64,000 nt of DNA from the NCBI RefSeq assembly GCF_002871005.1, contig NZ_PHSN01000014.1, positions 185,097 to 249,096 on the forward strand, read 5' to 3'. The notes under the pieces are model-generated. The model saw only the letters and a list, made by a program, of their open reading frames with translations, was not told where the DNA came from and did not search any database. The stretch is from Acidimangrovimonas sediminis (lineage in GTDB: Bacteria; Pseudomonadota; Alphaproteobacteria; Rhodobacterales; Rhodobacteraceae). Below, one piece after another: positions 25,155-34,531 of this stretch (positions are counted from its first letter, which is position 1; each line of letters starts with the position of its first letter). The position numbers were made by a program, and so were the translations under genes.

Positions 25155-26008
25155 GCGTCGTCATCCTTTCGGGCACCAAGGCCGCGCAGCTCTTCGATCC
25201 GGGCGAAGCGGTCGCGCACCTCTTCGCGGCGCAGCTCGACCACGGCGGCGATCAGCGCCTCGATCTGCGCGGTGGGCACCACGCGCGACCCGAAGGGCGA
25301 GGCCGAGGCGTCCGGCGAGGTCAGGATCGCGTCGGCATGTTCCGCGATCGGCGAGCGCCAGATATCGGTCATGAGGCAAAGCTTCGCCCCCGACCGCTTG
25401 GCCTCGGCCGCGAAGGTCAGAAGCTCCTCCTGGTAACGGCGGTAGTCGAACACGACGATCAGATCGCGCGCCCCGATGTCCAGAAGGATGTCGTAGGCGA
25501 ACCCAAGCTGTTGCTGCAGCAGCGTCACCCCCGGGCGGATCTGTCCAAGGTGGGTCGCCAGCCGCTGCGCAAGGTTCTGGCTATAGCGCCCGCCCAGCAC
25601 CTTCACGTTCATCCGTGGATCGGCCAGCAGCCGGGCGATCGCGTCGAATTCCTGCGGCACGGTCTGGTCCGCCGCGGTGCGCAGCGCGTCGGCCTGCATC
25701 AGAAGCGTGCGGCGATAGACATGATCCGCGCCCTCCTCGGCGGGGTCGCGGGTCATCTGCTGCAGGGGCGAGCCAAGCCTGCGCTCGACGTCCTGCAAGA
25801 CCTCGGCCTGGAAATCGGCGAAGCGGGCAAAGCCCAGCTTGGCCACGAAGCGCAGCACCGTAGGCGCGCTGACCTTGGCCCGCAGCGCGATCGCCTCGAC
25901 CGTGCCAAGCGCAGCCGTGGGATAGGCACCGATCAGCGCGGCGGCAACCTTGCGCTCGGCCGCCGAGACCGCGCCGGCCTTGATCCTGCTCGTCAGGCTT
26001 TCCGTCAT
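25151..26008 (-). CDS. RpiR/MurR family transcriptional regulator
   Basis: 285 residues: HTH (AIALRAKVSAPTVLRFVAKLGF) within the first 80 residues and a SIS-type ligand domain after about 125 (VKVLGGRYSQNLAQRLATHL). First gene of the operon with the amidohydrolase-like and FAD genes, and divergent from the binding-protein gene at 26178, so it probably controls both from the 170-bp AT-rich spacer. Confidence 0.88.
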   Translation of the reverse strand: MTESLTSRIKAGAVSAAERKVAAALIGAYPTAALGTVEAIALRAKVSAPTVLRFVAKLGFARFADFQAEVLQDVERRLGSPLQQMTRDPAEEGADHVYRRTLLMQADALRTAADQTVPQEFDAIARLLADPRMNVKVLGGRYSQNLAQRLATHLGQIRPGVTLLQQQLGFAYDILLDIGARDLIVVFDYRRYQEELLTFAAEAKRSGAKLCLMTDIWRSPIAEHADAILTSPDASASPFGSRVVPTAQIEALIAAVVELRREEVRDRFARIEELRGLGARKDDDA

Positions 26009-26012
26009 GAAT

Positions 26013-26066
26013 TGTATTCTTTGTTACTTATTGACTCGTTTATCATCATATGTACCATCTATTACA
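26013..26066. promoter_or_regulatory. AT-rich divergent promoter with two TGTA-type sites
   Basis: TGTACCATCTATTACA (26051-26066) is a TGTA-N8-TACA palindrome; an inverted, weaker copy TGTATTCTTTGTTAC lies at 26013-26027 (10 of 15 identities to the reverse complement). They sit between the RpiR gene and the divergent binding-protein gene and are candidate RpiR operators. Confidence 0.45.
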
Positions 26067-26177
26067 TAAGCGTCGCCACAACGAAAGAGCCAAAGCGACC
26101 GCCACCGCACCTCCAGCCCGCGCCCCGGACAGCGATGGACGCGCAGGGAAAGAACCAATGCAACAGGGACCAGACCG

Positions 26178-27878
26178 ATGAAACCTCTCCTCCTTCTCGC
26201 AAGCGCCGCCTTGGCGGCCGCGCCGCTCGCCGCGATGGCCGCACGTGGCAGCGACGGCGACGTCAAGGTGCTGTACTGGCAGGCCGCCTCGACGCTGAAC
26301 CCCTATCTGTCGGGCATCGGCAAGGAGGTGGACGCCGCCGCCCCGGTACTGGAACCGCTTGCGCGGTTCGACAATAGCGGCAAGCTGGTGCCGTGGCTGG
26401 CCGAAAGCATCCCGACGGTGGAAAATGGCGGCATCGCCAAGGACCTGATGCACGTGACCTGGGTGCTGAAGAAGGGGATCCTTTGGTCGGACGGCACACC
26501 GCTGACGGCGCATGACGTTGTCTTCACCTGGAAATACTGCACCGCCCCGGGCGCGGGCTGCGCCTCCTCGGACATGTTCGAAGGGATCAAGGACGTGGTG
26601 GCGAAGGACGACCGCACGGTCGAGATCAGCTACGACAAGCCCAAGCCTTACCCCTATACCGCCTTCGTCAGCTCGGAATCGCCCATCCTTCAGGAAAGGC
26701 AGTTCAAGGATTGCCTCGGCGCCAAGATCGTCTCGTGCACGGCGCAGAACTTTCACCCGATCGGCACCGGCCCCTTCGTCGTCGACGAGTTCAAGCCGAA
26801 CGACGTGATTACCTATTCCGCGAACCCGCATTTCCGCGACCCGAACAAGCCCGCCTTCGCGCACCTGACGATAAAGGGCGGCGGCAACCCGAACACTTCG
26901 GCGCTCGCGGTATTGAAAACCGGCGAGTTCGACTTTGGCTGGAACCTGCAACTTCCGCCCAAGCTGCTGAAATCCATGGAGACCGGCGGCAAGGGCGAGG
27001 TGGTGACCGACTTCGCGACCGGGGTGGAGTTCCTGTTCCTGAACCAGACCAACCCCGACCCGTCGCTGGGCGACAAGCGGTCGACGGTGGCGGGCGGCCC
27101 GCATCCGTTCCTGACAGACCCGCGCGTGGGCCAGGCGCTGTCGCTGGCGATCGACCGCAAGAAGATGGCAACCATCCTTTATGGCGATGCGGGCAAACCC
27201 GGCTGCAACGTCATTCCGGCGCCCGACATGTACCGCTCCAGCGCCAACGACGCCTGCGTCGACCAGAACATCGCGAAGGCGAAGCAACTGCTGGACGCGG
27301 CGGGGTGGAAGCCCGGTCCCGACGGCATCCGCGAGAAGGACGGCAAGAAGCTTTCGATCCTGTTCCAGACCTCGACCAACTCGGTCCGGCAGTCCGAGCA
27401 GGCGATGATCAAGCAGTGGTGGCATGAGATCGGCGTCGCGACGACCCTGCGCAACATCAACGCCTCGGTGTTCTTCGGCGGTGACGTGGGCAGCCCCGAC
27501 ACCCGGCAGAAGTTCTACGCCGATGTCGAGATGTACACCGACAACACCAAGGGCGAGGATCCGGAAAGCTATCTGGCGAAATGGACCTGCAAGCAGATCC
27601 CCGGGCCCAAGACCCAATGGCAGGGCAACGACATCCAGCGCTTCTGCTCCAAGGACTACGACAAGCTGTCGGCGGAGCTGTCGCAGGCGGCCTCGTTGAA
27701 GACGCGGGGGGACATCGTGAAGCAGATGAACGACCTGCTGGTGCAGTCCTACACGATCATCCCTCTGGTCCACCGGGGCGACGTTTCCGGCAAGTCGAAG
27801 ACCCTGGCCGGGGTCAAGATGAACGGCTGGGACAGCACGCTGTGGAACGTCATGAACTGGCACCGGGTGAAGGGCTGA
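26178..27878 (+). CDS. family 5 (peptide/opine-type) ABC transporter substrate-binding protein, orphan
   Basis: 566 residues with a signal peptide (cleavage near AMA, residue 19). It shows the SBP_bac_5 pattern: SDGTPLTAHDVVFTWKYC, HPIGTGPFVVDEFKPND, and DPRVGQALSLAIDRKKMATIL. Family members bind peptides, nickel complexes or opines. No permease or ATPase follows; 580 non-coding bases come next, so the rest of the importer is elsewhere or lost. AGGGA lies upstream of ATG 26178. Confidence 0.92.
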   Translation: MKPLLLLASAALAAAPLAAMAARGSDGDVKVLYWQAASTLNPYLSGIGKEVDAAAPVLEPLARFDNSGKLVPWLAESIPTVENGGIAKDLMHVTWVLKKGILWSDGTPLTAHDVVFTWKYCTAPGAGCASSDMFEGIKDVVAKDDRTVEISYDKPKPYPYTAFVSSESPILQERQFKDCLGAKIVSCTAQNFHPIGTGPFVVDEFKPNDVITYSANPHFRDPNKPAFAHLTIKGGGNPNTSALAVLKTGEFDFGWNLQLPPKLLKSMETGGKGEVVTDFATGVEFLFLNQTNPDPSLGDKRSTVAGGPHPFLTDPRVGQALSLAIDRKKMATILYGDAGKPGCNVIPAPDMYRSSANDACVDQNIAKAKQLLDAAGWKPGPDGIREKDGKKLSILFQTSTNSVRQSEQAMIKQWWHEIGVATTLRNINASVFFGGDVGSPDTRQKFYADVEMYTDNTKGEDPESYLAKWTCKQIPGPKTQWQGNDIQRFCSKDYDKLSAELSQAASLKTRGDIVKQMNDLLVQSYTIIPLVHRGDVSGKSKTLAGVKMNGWDSTLWNVMNWHRVKG

Positions 27879-28461
27879 CGCATCGTGGCTGCGGCCGGCC
27901 AAAGGGACGGCCGCATCTCCGCTCAGTCCGCTCTGGATACAGATCTCCTCGGTGGGGATCGGGGGCGATGATGAACCAGCGGCCGTGACGTGCGGTCTTG
28001 GATCACGGCTTCGCCAGGCGTGATCCGGGCTATCGGGCAGCGCCGGTTCGAAGAACCGTCAGCCGGCGCCGGGTTCGTTCGGGACCGGCCCGGGACCGGG
28101 CGGGCCACCTGCGAGCCTTGCGCGACGACCGCGTGAAGATGCGCAGATGTCCATGGCGCCGGAATGAGCTGGTCCCCGGACCTCGCGGAGAAGACGGGCG
28201 TTGGTCAGGCACTGGCCGGAGGGCAGGGCCAATCGCGAAAGCCCCTTCCCGGTGCGACCTCCGTCGCACCTCAGAAGGGTCGCAAGCTCCGGCATCGACG
28301 GGACGTCGGCGGCGACATCGACCCGATCGCGCTTGCCGCTGATGGGCCGTATTTGCATCGGCCCCGGCCAGGTTCACCTCGGGACCCGGGCAAGCGGAAC
28401 AGGTCAACGTGACAACACCGCCTGCTTCGACAAAAGCGGCGCCTGCCGCTCAACAGCTATT
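27879..28461. other. 583-base gap with two weak hairpins
   Basis: No supported gene. TGCGGCCG (27890-27897) pairs with 27908-27915 just after the binding-protein stop and may be its terminator, without a T run. GGATCACG (28000-28007) pairs with CGTGATCC (28019-28026). Short open frames here show no family resemblance. The permease genes expected after the binding protein would sit here, so the gap may be a deletion scar. Confidence 0.45.
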
Positions 28462-30756
28462 TCAGCGATCCGTCAGATCGAACTCCGGCAGACGGAATGG
28501 GTCGGCGCCCGCGGCCTCCGCATCCAGCTTCCTTACGTCGACGAGACAGGATTGCGCGCCGCAGCCCTGGCTCAGCCCCGATGCCCCGCGATCCGCAGTC
28601 AGCGCGTTCGGATTGCCGTGCCGTTCGTGGCCGGTCGCCGGATCCGGGTCATACCACGCCCCGGTCGACAGCTTCACGACGCCCGGCATCACCTCGGGCG
28701 TCACCCGCACGATAGAGACACACAGCCCCCGTCCGTTCCAGATCTCGACCGCGTCGCCATGCTGCAGCCCGCGCGCACTGGCGTCCTGGGGATGCATCGA
28801 CACCGGCTCCCGCCCGGCGATCTTGCCCGCGACGCTGTGGGGCGAGGCATCAAGCTGGCTGTGCAGCCGCCGGACCGGCTGGTCCGAGATCAGATGTAGC
28901 GGAAATTCCTGCGCGCGAGGCCCCGACAACGCCTCGTCCGGGGCAAACCACGCAGGATGCCCCTTGCAATCGGCCAAGCCGAAGCCGTCGATCCGGTCGG
29001 AGAAGATCTCGATCCGACCCGAGGGCGTGGGAAGCGGCGCGCCCTCCGGGTCGGCGCGGAACGCTTGCAGCATCACGCGCCGCTCGTCCCGGTCGGAAAG
29101 ATCGAGAATACCCTCCTGAAGGAATGCATCATACTCCGGCATCGCGATGCCCTGGGCCTGCCAGCGGCGGCGGGTCTCGTCGTAGAGATGGCGCAGCCAC
29201 TCGGCGCTGCTGCGCCCCTCGGCAAAGGCATCTTCCACCCCCATGACGCGGGCGACGCGGCGGAAGATCTCGTGATCGTCCAGCGCCCCGGCCAGCGGCG
29301 GCTGCACCTGGCGAGAGGCAACGAGCACCCCTTCCAGCGTGGCATAGGAAAGATCCTCGCGCTCCAGCGGCGTGGTCGCGGGAAGGACGATATCCGCGCG
29401 CCGCGCGGTGGGCGTCCAGAACGGCTCGTTCACGATGATCGTCTCGGGCTTCTGCCAGGCCCGCTCCAGCCGCCCGAGGTCCTGATGATGGTGGAACGGG
29501 TTGCCTCCTGCCCACCAGACCAGCCGGATATCGGGATAGGTCAGCCGCGCCCCGTCATAGGTGAACGCCGCGCCCGGGTTCAGCAGCATGTCGGCAATCC
29601 TCGCCACCGGGATGAAGTCGGCAACGGGGTTCACCCCCTGCGACAGCGTCGGCCCGGACAGGGCGACATGCGGGCTGCCGATGGAGTTCTCCGCCCCGTA
29701 TCCAAGCCCGAAGCCACCGCCCGGCAGGCCGATCTGCCCGAGGATCGCGGCAAGGACGATGGTCATCCAGAACGGCTGTTCCCCGTGCTCGGCCCTTTGC
29801 AGGGCCCAGGCGCAGTTGATCATGGTCCGATGCGCAGTCATTTCCTGCGCCAGCGTGCGGATCCGCGCGGCCGGCACGCCGCTGATCTCCGCGGCCCAAT
29901 CCGCGGTCTTGGCGCAGCCGTCGGTCGCGCCCTGCAGATAGGGCAGGAAGCGGTCCCACCCGGTACAACACCGGGACAGGAATTCGCGATCCTCGGCCCC
30001 TGCCGCGACGATCTCGTGGGCCAGCGCCAGCATGACGGCCGTGTCGGTGCCCGGGCGGATCGGGATCCACTCCACCGGCCCGCCGGTGTCGAGGTTGTCG
30101 GCCACCGGCGAGAAGTTCACGAACCGCGTGCCGGAGGCTGCCATGTTGCGCAGCCCCTCACGGCAGCGGTGGCGCGCCGCACCGCCCGACGCCACCTGCG
30201 TGTTCTTGGCGGGTACGCCGCCGAAGCTCACGAACAGCGTGCAGTGATCGGCCAGCACGTCCCACGAGGTATGCTGCTTGAACAGGTCCGTGAGCGGCGC
30301 GACGACATGGGGCAGCAGCGTGTGCCCCGCCCCAAGCGAATAGCTTGTCTTGTGCGCGACAAAGCCCCCGACACAGTTGAGAAAGCGCTTCAGCTGGCTT
30401 TGCGCATGGTGAAAACGCCCGGCGGAGGCCCAGCCATAGGACCCGCCGAAGATCGCGCGGTTGCCGTGCGTGGCACGCACCCGGGTCAGTTCGGCGGCGA
30501 CATGGCCGACCGCCTCGTCCCACGACACCTCGACGAAGGAATCGCGCCCGCGCAAGTCGCCGCGCCCGCCCGGCCCGCCCTCCAGCCACGACCGCCGGAT
30601 CGCGGGGCGGCGAACGCGCAGCGCGGCCAGCTCCGGCGCCATCTGGTGCAGGCCGATGGGCGAGGCGTCGGGATCCTTGCGGAAGGGGCGAAGCTTCGGC
30701 GCATTGTCGGATCCGTGGATCTCGTAGATGCCCCAGTGCGCCGCGGAATATCGCAT
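28462..30756 (-). CDS. molybdopterin-dependent S-/N-oxide reductase, BisC/DorA family
   Basis: 764 residues with no signal peptide, hence cytoplasmic like BisC (biotin sulfoxide reductase) and unlike TorA/DorA. N-terminal AAHWGIYEI, then GGSYGWASAGRFHHAQSQLKRFLN in part, where the serine in the YGWAS motif is expected to ligate molybdenum. The MGD-binding regions WWAGGNPFHHHQDL and the terminal WYDPDP-NPNALTADRGASGLSQGC are complete. BisC-type enzymes reduce biotin sulfoxide and methionine sulfoxide. It is the last gene of a GntR-FAD-BisC minus-strand operon in a sulfur-flavoured locus. Confidence 0.88.
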   Translation of the reverse strand: MRYSAAHWGIYEIHGSDNAPKLRPFRKDPDASPIGLHQMAPELAALRVRRPAIRRSWLEGGPGGRGDLRGRDSFVEVSWDEAVGHVAAELTRVRATHGNRAIFGGSYGWASAGRFHHAQSQLKRFLNCVGGFVAHKTSYSLGAGHTLLPHVVAPLTDLFKQHTSWDVLADHCTLFVSFGGVPAKNTQVASGGAARHRCREGLRNMAASGTRFVNFSPVADNLDTGGPVEWIPIRPGTDTAVMLALAHEIVAAGAEDREFLSRCCTGWDRFLPYLQGATDGCAKTADWAAEISGVPAARIRTLAQEMTAHRTMINCAWALQRAEHGEQPFWMTIVLAAILGQIGLPGGGFGLGYGAENSIGSPHVALSGPTLSQGVNPVADFIPVARIADMLLNPGAAFTYDGARLTYPDIRLVWWAGGNPFHHHQDLGRLERAWQKPETIIVNEPFWTPTARRADIVLPATTPLEREDLSYATLEGVLVASRQVQPPLAGALDDHEIFRRVARVMGVEDAFAEGRSSAEWLRHLYDETRRRWQAQGIAMPEYDAFLQEGILDLSDRDERRVMLQAFRADPEGAPLPTPSGRIEIFSDRIDGFGLADCKGHPAWFAPDEALSGPRAQEFPLHLISDQPVRRLHSQLDASPHSVAGKIAGREPVSMHPQDASARGLQHGDAVEIWNGRGLCVSIVRVTPEVMPGVVKLSTGAWYDPDPATGHERHGNPNALTADRGASGLSQGCGAQSCLVDVRKLDAEAAGADPFRLPEFDLTDR

Positions 30757-30807
30757 GCCCGTGTCCTTCTGTCGTTCGTCGCGGTTTCCCGGGCCGTCGC
30801 CCGGCTG

Positions 30808-32139
30808 TCAGAATCCGGCGATCATCCTGTTCTTCGACCCGTCGGAAAAGCGTGAAAAGCGGAAGGGCGCCGGATCGACGCAAGGCGTTTCGCCGGTGAC
30901 GATCTGCGCCATCAGCCGCCCTGCCCCGGGCCCGATCCCGAAGCCGTGGCCGGAAAATCCGGTCGCGATGTGGAACCCCGGGGCCGCGTCGGCGGCCGAG
31001 ATCACCGGAACTGCATCGGGCGTCACGTCCATGCAGCCGGCCCAGACCTGCGCAATCCGCGCGCCCTCGAGCGCGGGAAAGCGCTTGCGGGCATGGGCGA
31101 ACGCCGTTTCCGCGATGCGCCGTACCGGCTTCGGGTCGAGCGTGCGGTGGTATTCGAACGGGCTGGTATCGGACAGGGCCCAGCGGCGGGGCCGCGCGAT
31201 CTGATGCAGCATCTCGGCCTCGAGACGGAACCGGAGCGAGCGCCACTCCGCCCCCAGCGCATGCAGGTAGGCAGGCGCAAGGCGAAAGCTGTCGGGCACG
31301 ATGTCGACGGTATTGTAGGTGCCCGACGCGATGGTGACCCCCCCGTCCATCCGCCGGCGCAACGAGAATTCCCCGGTCCAGAGGGCCTGCTCCGGCCCGC
31401 CCGCTACCGGCGTCGTCCGAAGCGCCGTGTTGATCACCCCGAGTTGCGGCAGCTCCAGCCCGGCGTTCCCGGCAAACAGCCGCGACCACATGCCCCCAGC
31501 CAGCACGACGCTGCCGCAGGCGATCGGGCCGCGCTCCGTCACCACGCCGCAGACGGCGCCCGCGGCGGTCTCGATCCCGCGCACGGCGCAATCGGCCAGC
31601 AGGACGCCGCCCAGTTCCTGGAACTTCGCCACGATCGCGCGGGCGGCCAGTTGCGGTTCGGCCCGGCCATCGTCGGCGGTATAGAGCGCGCCGCGCGCGG
31701 CCACGCCGTTCCCCGGCATGAGGCGATCGAACTCGGCCCGGTCGACCATCCTGCTCTCGATCTCGTAGGGGCGCAGTTCCTCGTTCCAGCGCTCGTAGCG
31801 GGCGTAAACCTCGTCGTCCTTGCAGGCGAAGAGGATCCCGGAACGGCGGTAGCCCGTCTCATGTCCGGTACGCGCGTTCAGCCCGGGCCAGAGACGCGTT
31901 GCCACGGCCATCAGCGGAATTTCCCGCGGATCGCGCCGCGAGATCCGCACCCAGCCCCAGTTGCGCGAGCTCTGCTCCTGCGAGACGCCCCCCTTGTCGC
32001 ACAGTGCGACGCGCAGACCGCGCTCGGCCAGTTCCAGCGCCGTCGAGGCGCCGATGATCCCTGCGCCGATGATGACGGCATCGACACGTGGCGGCAGGGT
32101 TTCTTCGCCCAGCAACGGGGCAACGCGGGGTCCGGGCAT
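30808..32139 (-). CDS. FAD-dependent oxidoreductase (DAO family, DadA-like)
   Basis: 443 residues. FAD motif VDAVIIGAGIIGASTALELAERG at residues 18-40, the DAO second motif SQEQSSRNWGWVR, and C-terminal GFHIATGFSGHGFGIGPGAGRL. Soluble. The fold oxidises amine bonds of D- or N-substituted amino acids; a D-amino acid or thiazolidine-like ring would fit the neighbours (inference). It lies between GntR and BisC genes, with gaps of 33 and 51 nt, in one minus-strand operon. Confidence 0.88.
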   Translation of the reverse strand: MPGPRVAPLLGEETLPPRVDAVIIGAGIIGASTALELAERGLRVALCDKGGVSQEQSSRNWGWVRISRRDPREIPLMAVATRLWPGLNARTGHETGYRRSGILFACKDDEVYARYERWNEELRPYEIESRMVDRAEFDRLMPGNGVAARGALYTADDGRAEPQLAARAIVAKFQELGGVLLADCAVRGIETAAGAVCGVVTERGPIACGSVVLAGGMWSRLFAGNAGLELPQLGVINTALRTTPVAGGPEQALWTGEFSLRRRMDGGVTIASGTYNTVDIVPDSFRLAPAYLHALGAEWRSLRFRLEAEMLHQIARPRRWALSDTSPFEYHRTLDPKPVRRIAETAFAHARKRFPALEGARIAQVWAGCMDVTPDAVPVISAADAAPGFHIATGFSGHGFGIGPGAGRLMAQIVTGETPCVDPAPFRFSRFSDGSKNRMIAGF

Positions 32140-32172
32140 CTCGGGATCTGCTTTCAGGAATGGGGGAACAGG

Positions 32173-32862
32173 TCAGCTTGCAGAGGCGGTGGCCGCCTCC
32201 ATCGCCCGCATCGCGCGAAGCACCACGTCGGAGCCGTCCTCGATCGCGTGACAGATGGCAAGGTTCGCTGCCTCGCCATCCGCCGCCTCGAGCGCCTTGA
32301 TCAGGTCCTCGTAGTTGCGGTGGCCGGTGAAATCGTTGTGATGCTGCGGGAAGAGATAGTTGAACCCCGGGCCCGACTTCAGCCAGAGCGTCTCTATCAC
32401 CTGCTGCAGGTGGGGCATCTTGGCACATTCGTAAAGTGCGAAGCGGAACTGCCGGTTGCAGCGCAGCGCGTGGTGCGGGTCGTCCTTGCCGCGGGCGGCA
32501 ATGTACTCGGCCAGCAGCACGCGCATCTGCGCGATCTCGGGCGCGGTGATCTTCTGCGCCGCCTCGCGCGCGGCCAGCCCCTCCACCGCCTTGCGGATCT
32601 GCGCCAGTTCGATCAGCTCGCCCTCGGTCAGCCGGGGCACGCGGAAGGACTGGGCGGGCTCGGCCCGCAGCGCGCCCGAGGCCACCAGCCGCACCAGCGC
32701 CTCGCGTACCGGGGTGATCGAGGTGCCCAGCGTCTCGGCCAGATCGCGCGTCACAAGCCGCGTGCCCGGCTCCAGCCGCCCCTCGATCAGCGCATCGCGC
32801 AGTTCCCCCTCGACCTGCTCAACAAGACTGCGGCGTTGTGTCGTCTGTATCCCGAAGCTCAC
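32173..32862 (-). CDS. GntR family (FadR-subfamily) transcriptional regulator, GTG start
   Basis: 229 residues starting at GTG 32862, chosen because GGAGGGGAG lies 7 nt upstream and the winged-helix region (LVEQVEGELRDALIEGRL, then GTRLVTRDLAETLGTSITPVREAL) starts immediately after. The C-terminal FCD-type domain (about 80-220) contains the helical ligand pocket. Heads the FAD/BisC operon and is divergent from the binding-protein operon; the likely operator is the palindrome at 32943-32957, repeated at 46939-46953. Confidence 0.9.
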   Translation of the reverse strand: MSFGIQTTQRRSLVEQVEGELRDALIEGRLEPGTRLVTRDLAETLGTSITPVREALVRLVASGALRAEPAQSFRVPRLTEGELIELAQIRKAVEGLAAREAAQKITAPEIAQMRVLLAEYIAARGKDDPHHALRCNRQFRFALYECAKMPHLQQVIETLWLKSGPGFNYLFPQHHNDFTGHRNYEDLIKALEAADGEAANLAICHAIEDGSDVVLRAMRAMEAATASAS

Positions 32863-32942
32863 GCTCTCACTCCCCTCCCACCACGTTCGCGCACCACGAT
32901 CAGCATAATGCACGGGGCGCGGCAATGCGCCTTGACCGGAAA

Positions 32943-32957
32943 AATATATGATATATC
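32943..32957. promoter_or_regulatory. candidate GntR operator, site 1 (AATATATGATATATC)
   Basis: A 15-base near-palindrome centred on G32950 (arms match at 6 of 7 positions) in the intergenic region between the GntR gene and the divergent binding-protein gene. The sequence ATATATGATATATC recurs exactly at 46940-46953 upstream of the SDR/ATPase operon, 14 kb away. Confidence 0.7.
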
Positions 32958-33037
32958 GTCCAAGGACCAGCAAAAGATGACCGGCACCAAGAATGCAGAA
33001 ATCCGCACACACCCCGGCTCGCAACAGGGATAAGATC

Positions 33038-34531
33038 ATGAAAGTTTCCGCAGCCTTCGCCCTAACCGTCGCCCTTGTGGCGACCGCCCCCGCCGCCTGG
33101 TCGCAGGAGGCCAAGGACCAGCTCGTGATCGCGCGCGCCGCCGGCACGACGGCAATGGATCCGGGCTTTCTGCGCGAATCGGCGACCATCGTCGACAACA
33201 TCTTCGACACGATGGTCGAGCGCGATTCCCAGATGAAGCTTGAGCCGGGCCTTGCCCTGTCCTGGAAATCGATCAACCCGACGACCTGGGAATTCAAGCT
33301 GCGCCCGGGGGTGAAGTTCACCGACGGCGAGCCGGTCAATGCCGAGGCGGTCAAGTTCAGCCTCGACCGCGTGCTGAACCCCGACAACCACGCGCCGACG
33401 ATCTCGTACATCCGCACCATTTCCAAGGTGGAAGTGGTCGATCCCATGACGGTGCGCATCACCACCAGCGGCCCCGATCCGCTGCTGCCGACCCGGATGA
33501 GCCGCTATCCGGCCTATATCGTTCCGCCGAAATATCTGAAGGAACACGGCCGCGACTATTTCGCCAGCCATCCGGTCGGTTCGGGCCCCTACGAGCTTGA
33601 GAAATTCGTGCCCGGCCAGTCGGTCGAGCTGAAGGCGAACGACGATTACTGGCGCGGCGCACCGTCGATCAAGACCGTCACCTTCAAGACCATCCCCGAC
33701 GCGACCGCACGGACCACCGCGCTGCTGAACGGCGAGGCCGACATCATCGAGGATCTTCCCGTCAACCTCGTGCCGATGGTCCAGGCAAGCCCGAACGATC
33801 AGGTCGTCGACGTCAAGAACGGCGGGCTGACGATCTACCTGGGCCTCGTCATGTCGCAAAAGCCGCTGGACAACCTGAAGGTCCGGCAGGCGCTGAACAT
33901 GGCGATCGACCGCAAGACCATCGTCAACGACATCCTGCACGGGATGGCCACGGTCTCGGGCACGCAGGTCGGCAAGTTCGACTTCGGTTACACCGATATC
34001 CCGGCACCGAAATACGACCCGGCCGCGGCCAAGAAGCTGCTGGCCGAAGCGGGCTATCCGAACGGCTTCACGATCACGCTGGAATCGACCCACCGCTATC
34101 TGAACGACGATGCCGTCGCGACCGCCATCGCGCAGATGTTCGGAGACATCGGGGTGAAGGTGAAGCAGAAGGTCCTCGACTGGTCGGTCTATCTGCAGGA
34201 AGTGCCGCGCAAGGGGCCGATCTTCATGCTGGGCTGGGGCTCGACCCAGACGCTGGACGCCGACGCCGCGATCTACCCGATCATGCACAGCGGCGAGCCC
34301 TACTCCACCGCCTCGATCCCCGAGCTTGACAAGCTGCTCGACAAGAGCCGCAAGATCGTCGACCCGTCCAAGCGCGCCGAGGTGCTCAAGCAGGTGCAGG
34401 AACTGGCCGCCAAGGACGTTCCGCTGATCACCCTCTACCAGCAGGACGCGGTCTACGGGAAGGCGAAGGACGTCGTGTTCTCCGGCCGCGCCGACGCCCG
34501 GATCCCGGTCTACACCATCAAGAAGCAATGA
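33038..34531 (+). CDS. family 5 (peptide-type) ABC transporter substrate-binding protein
   Basis: 497 residues with signal peptide (cleavage near WSQ-EAK, about residue 21). SBP_bac_5 features: FTDGEPVNAEAVKFSLDRVL, HPVGSGPYELEKFVPGQ, VRQALNMAIDRKTIVNDIL. ATG 33038 has AGGGA upstream; earlier in-frame ATGs precede no signal sequence. First gene of the nine-gene sulfur-related operon, overlapping the permease gene by 4 nt. The ATPase is encoded convergently at 44187-46229. Confidence 0.93.
   Translation: MKVSAAFALTVALVATAPAAWSQEAKDQLVIARAAGTTAMDPGFLRESATIVDNIFDTMVERDSQMKLEPGLALSWKSINPTTWEFKLRPGVKFTDGEPVNAEAVKFSLDRVLNPDNHAPTISYIRTISKVEVVDPMTVRITTSGPDPLLPTRMSRYPAYIVPPKYLKEHGRDYFASHPVGSGPYELEKFVPGQSVELKANDDYWRGAPSIKTVTFKTIPDATARTTALLNGEADIIEDLPVNLVPMVQASPNDQVVDVKNGGLTIYLGLVMSQKPLDNLKVRQALNMAIDRKTIVNDILHGMATVSGTQVGKFDFGYTDIPAPKYDPAAAKKLLAEAGYPNGFTITLESTHRYLNDDAVATAIAQMFGDIGVKVKQKVLDWSVYLQEVPRKGPIFMLGWGSTQTLDADAAIYPIMHSGEPYSTASIPELDKLLDKSRKIVDPSKRAEVLKQVQELAAKDVPLITLYQQDAVYGKAKDVVFSGRADARIPVYTIKKQ

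Noticed and set aside
28059..28358. A roughly 100-codon minus-strand frame in the gap after the orphan binding protein
   Set aside because: No recognisable family, no ribosome site; not supported as a gene.
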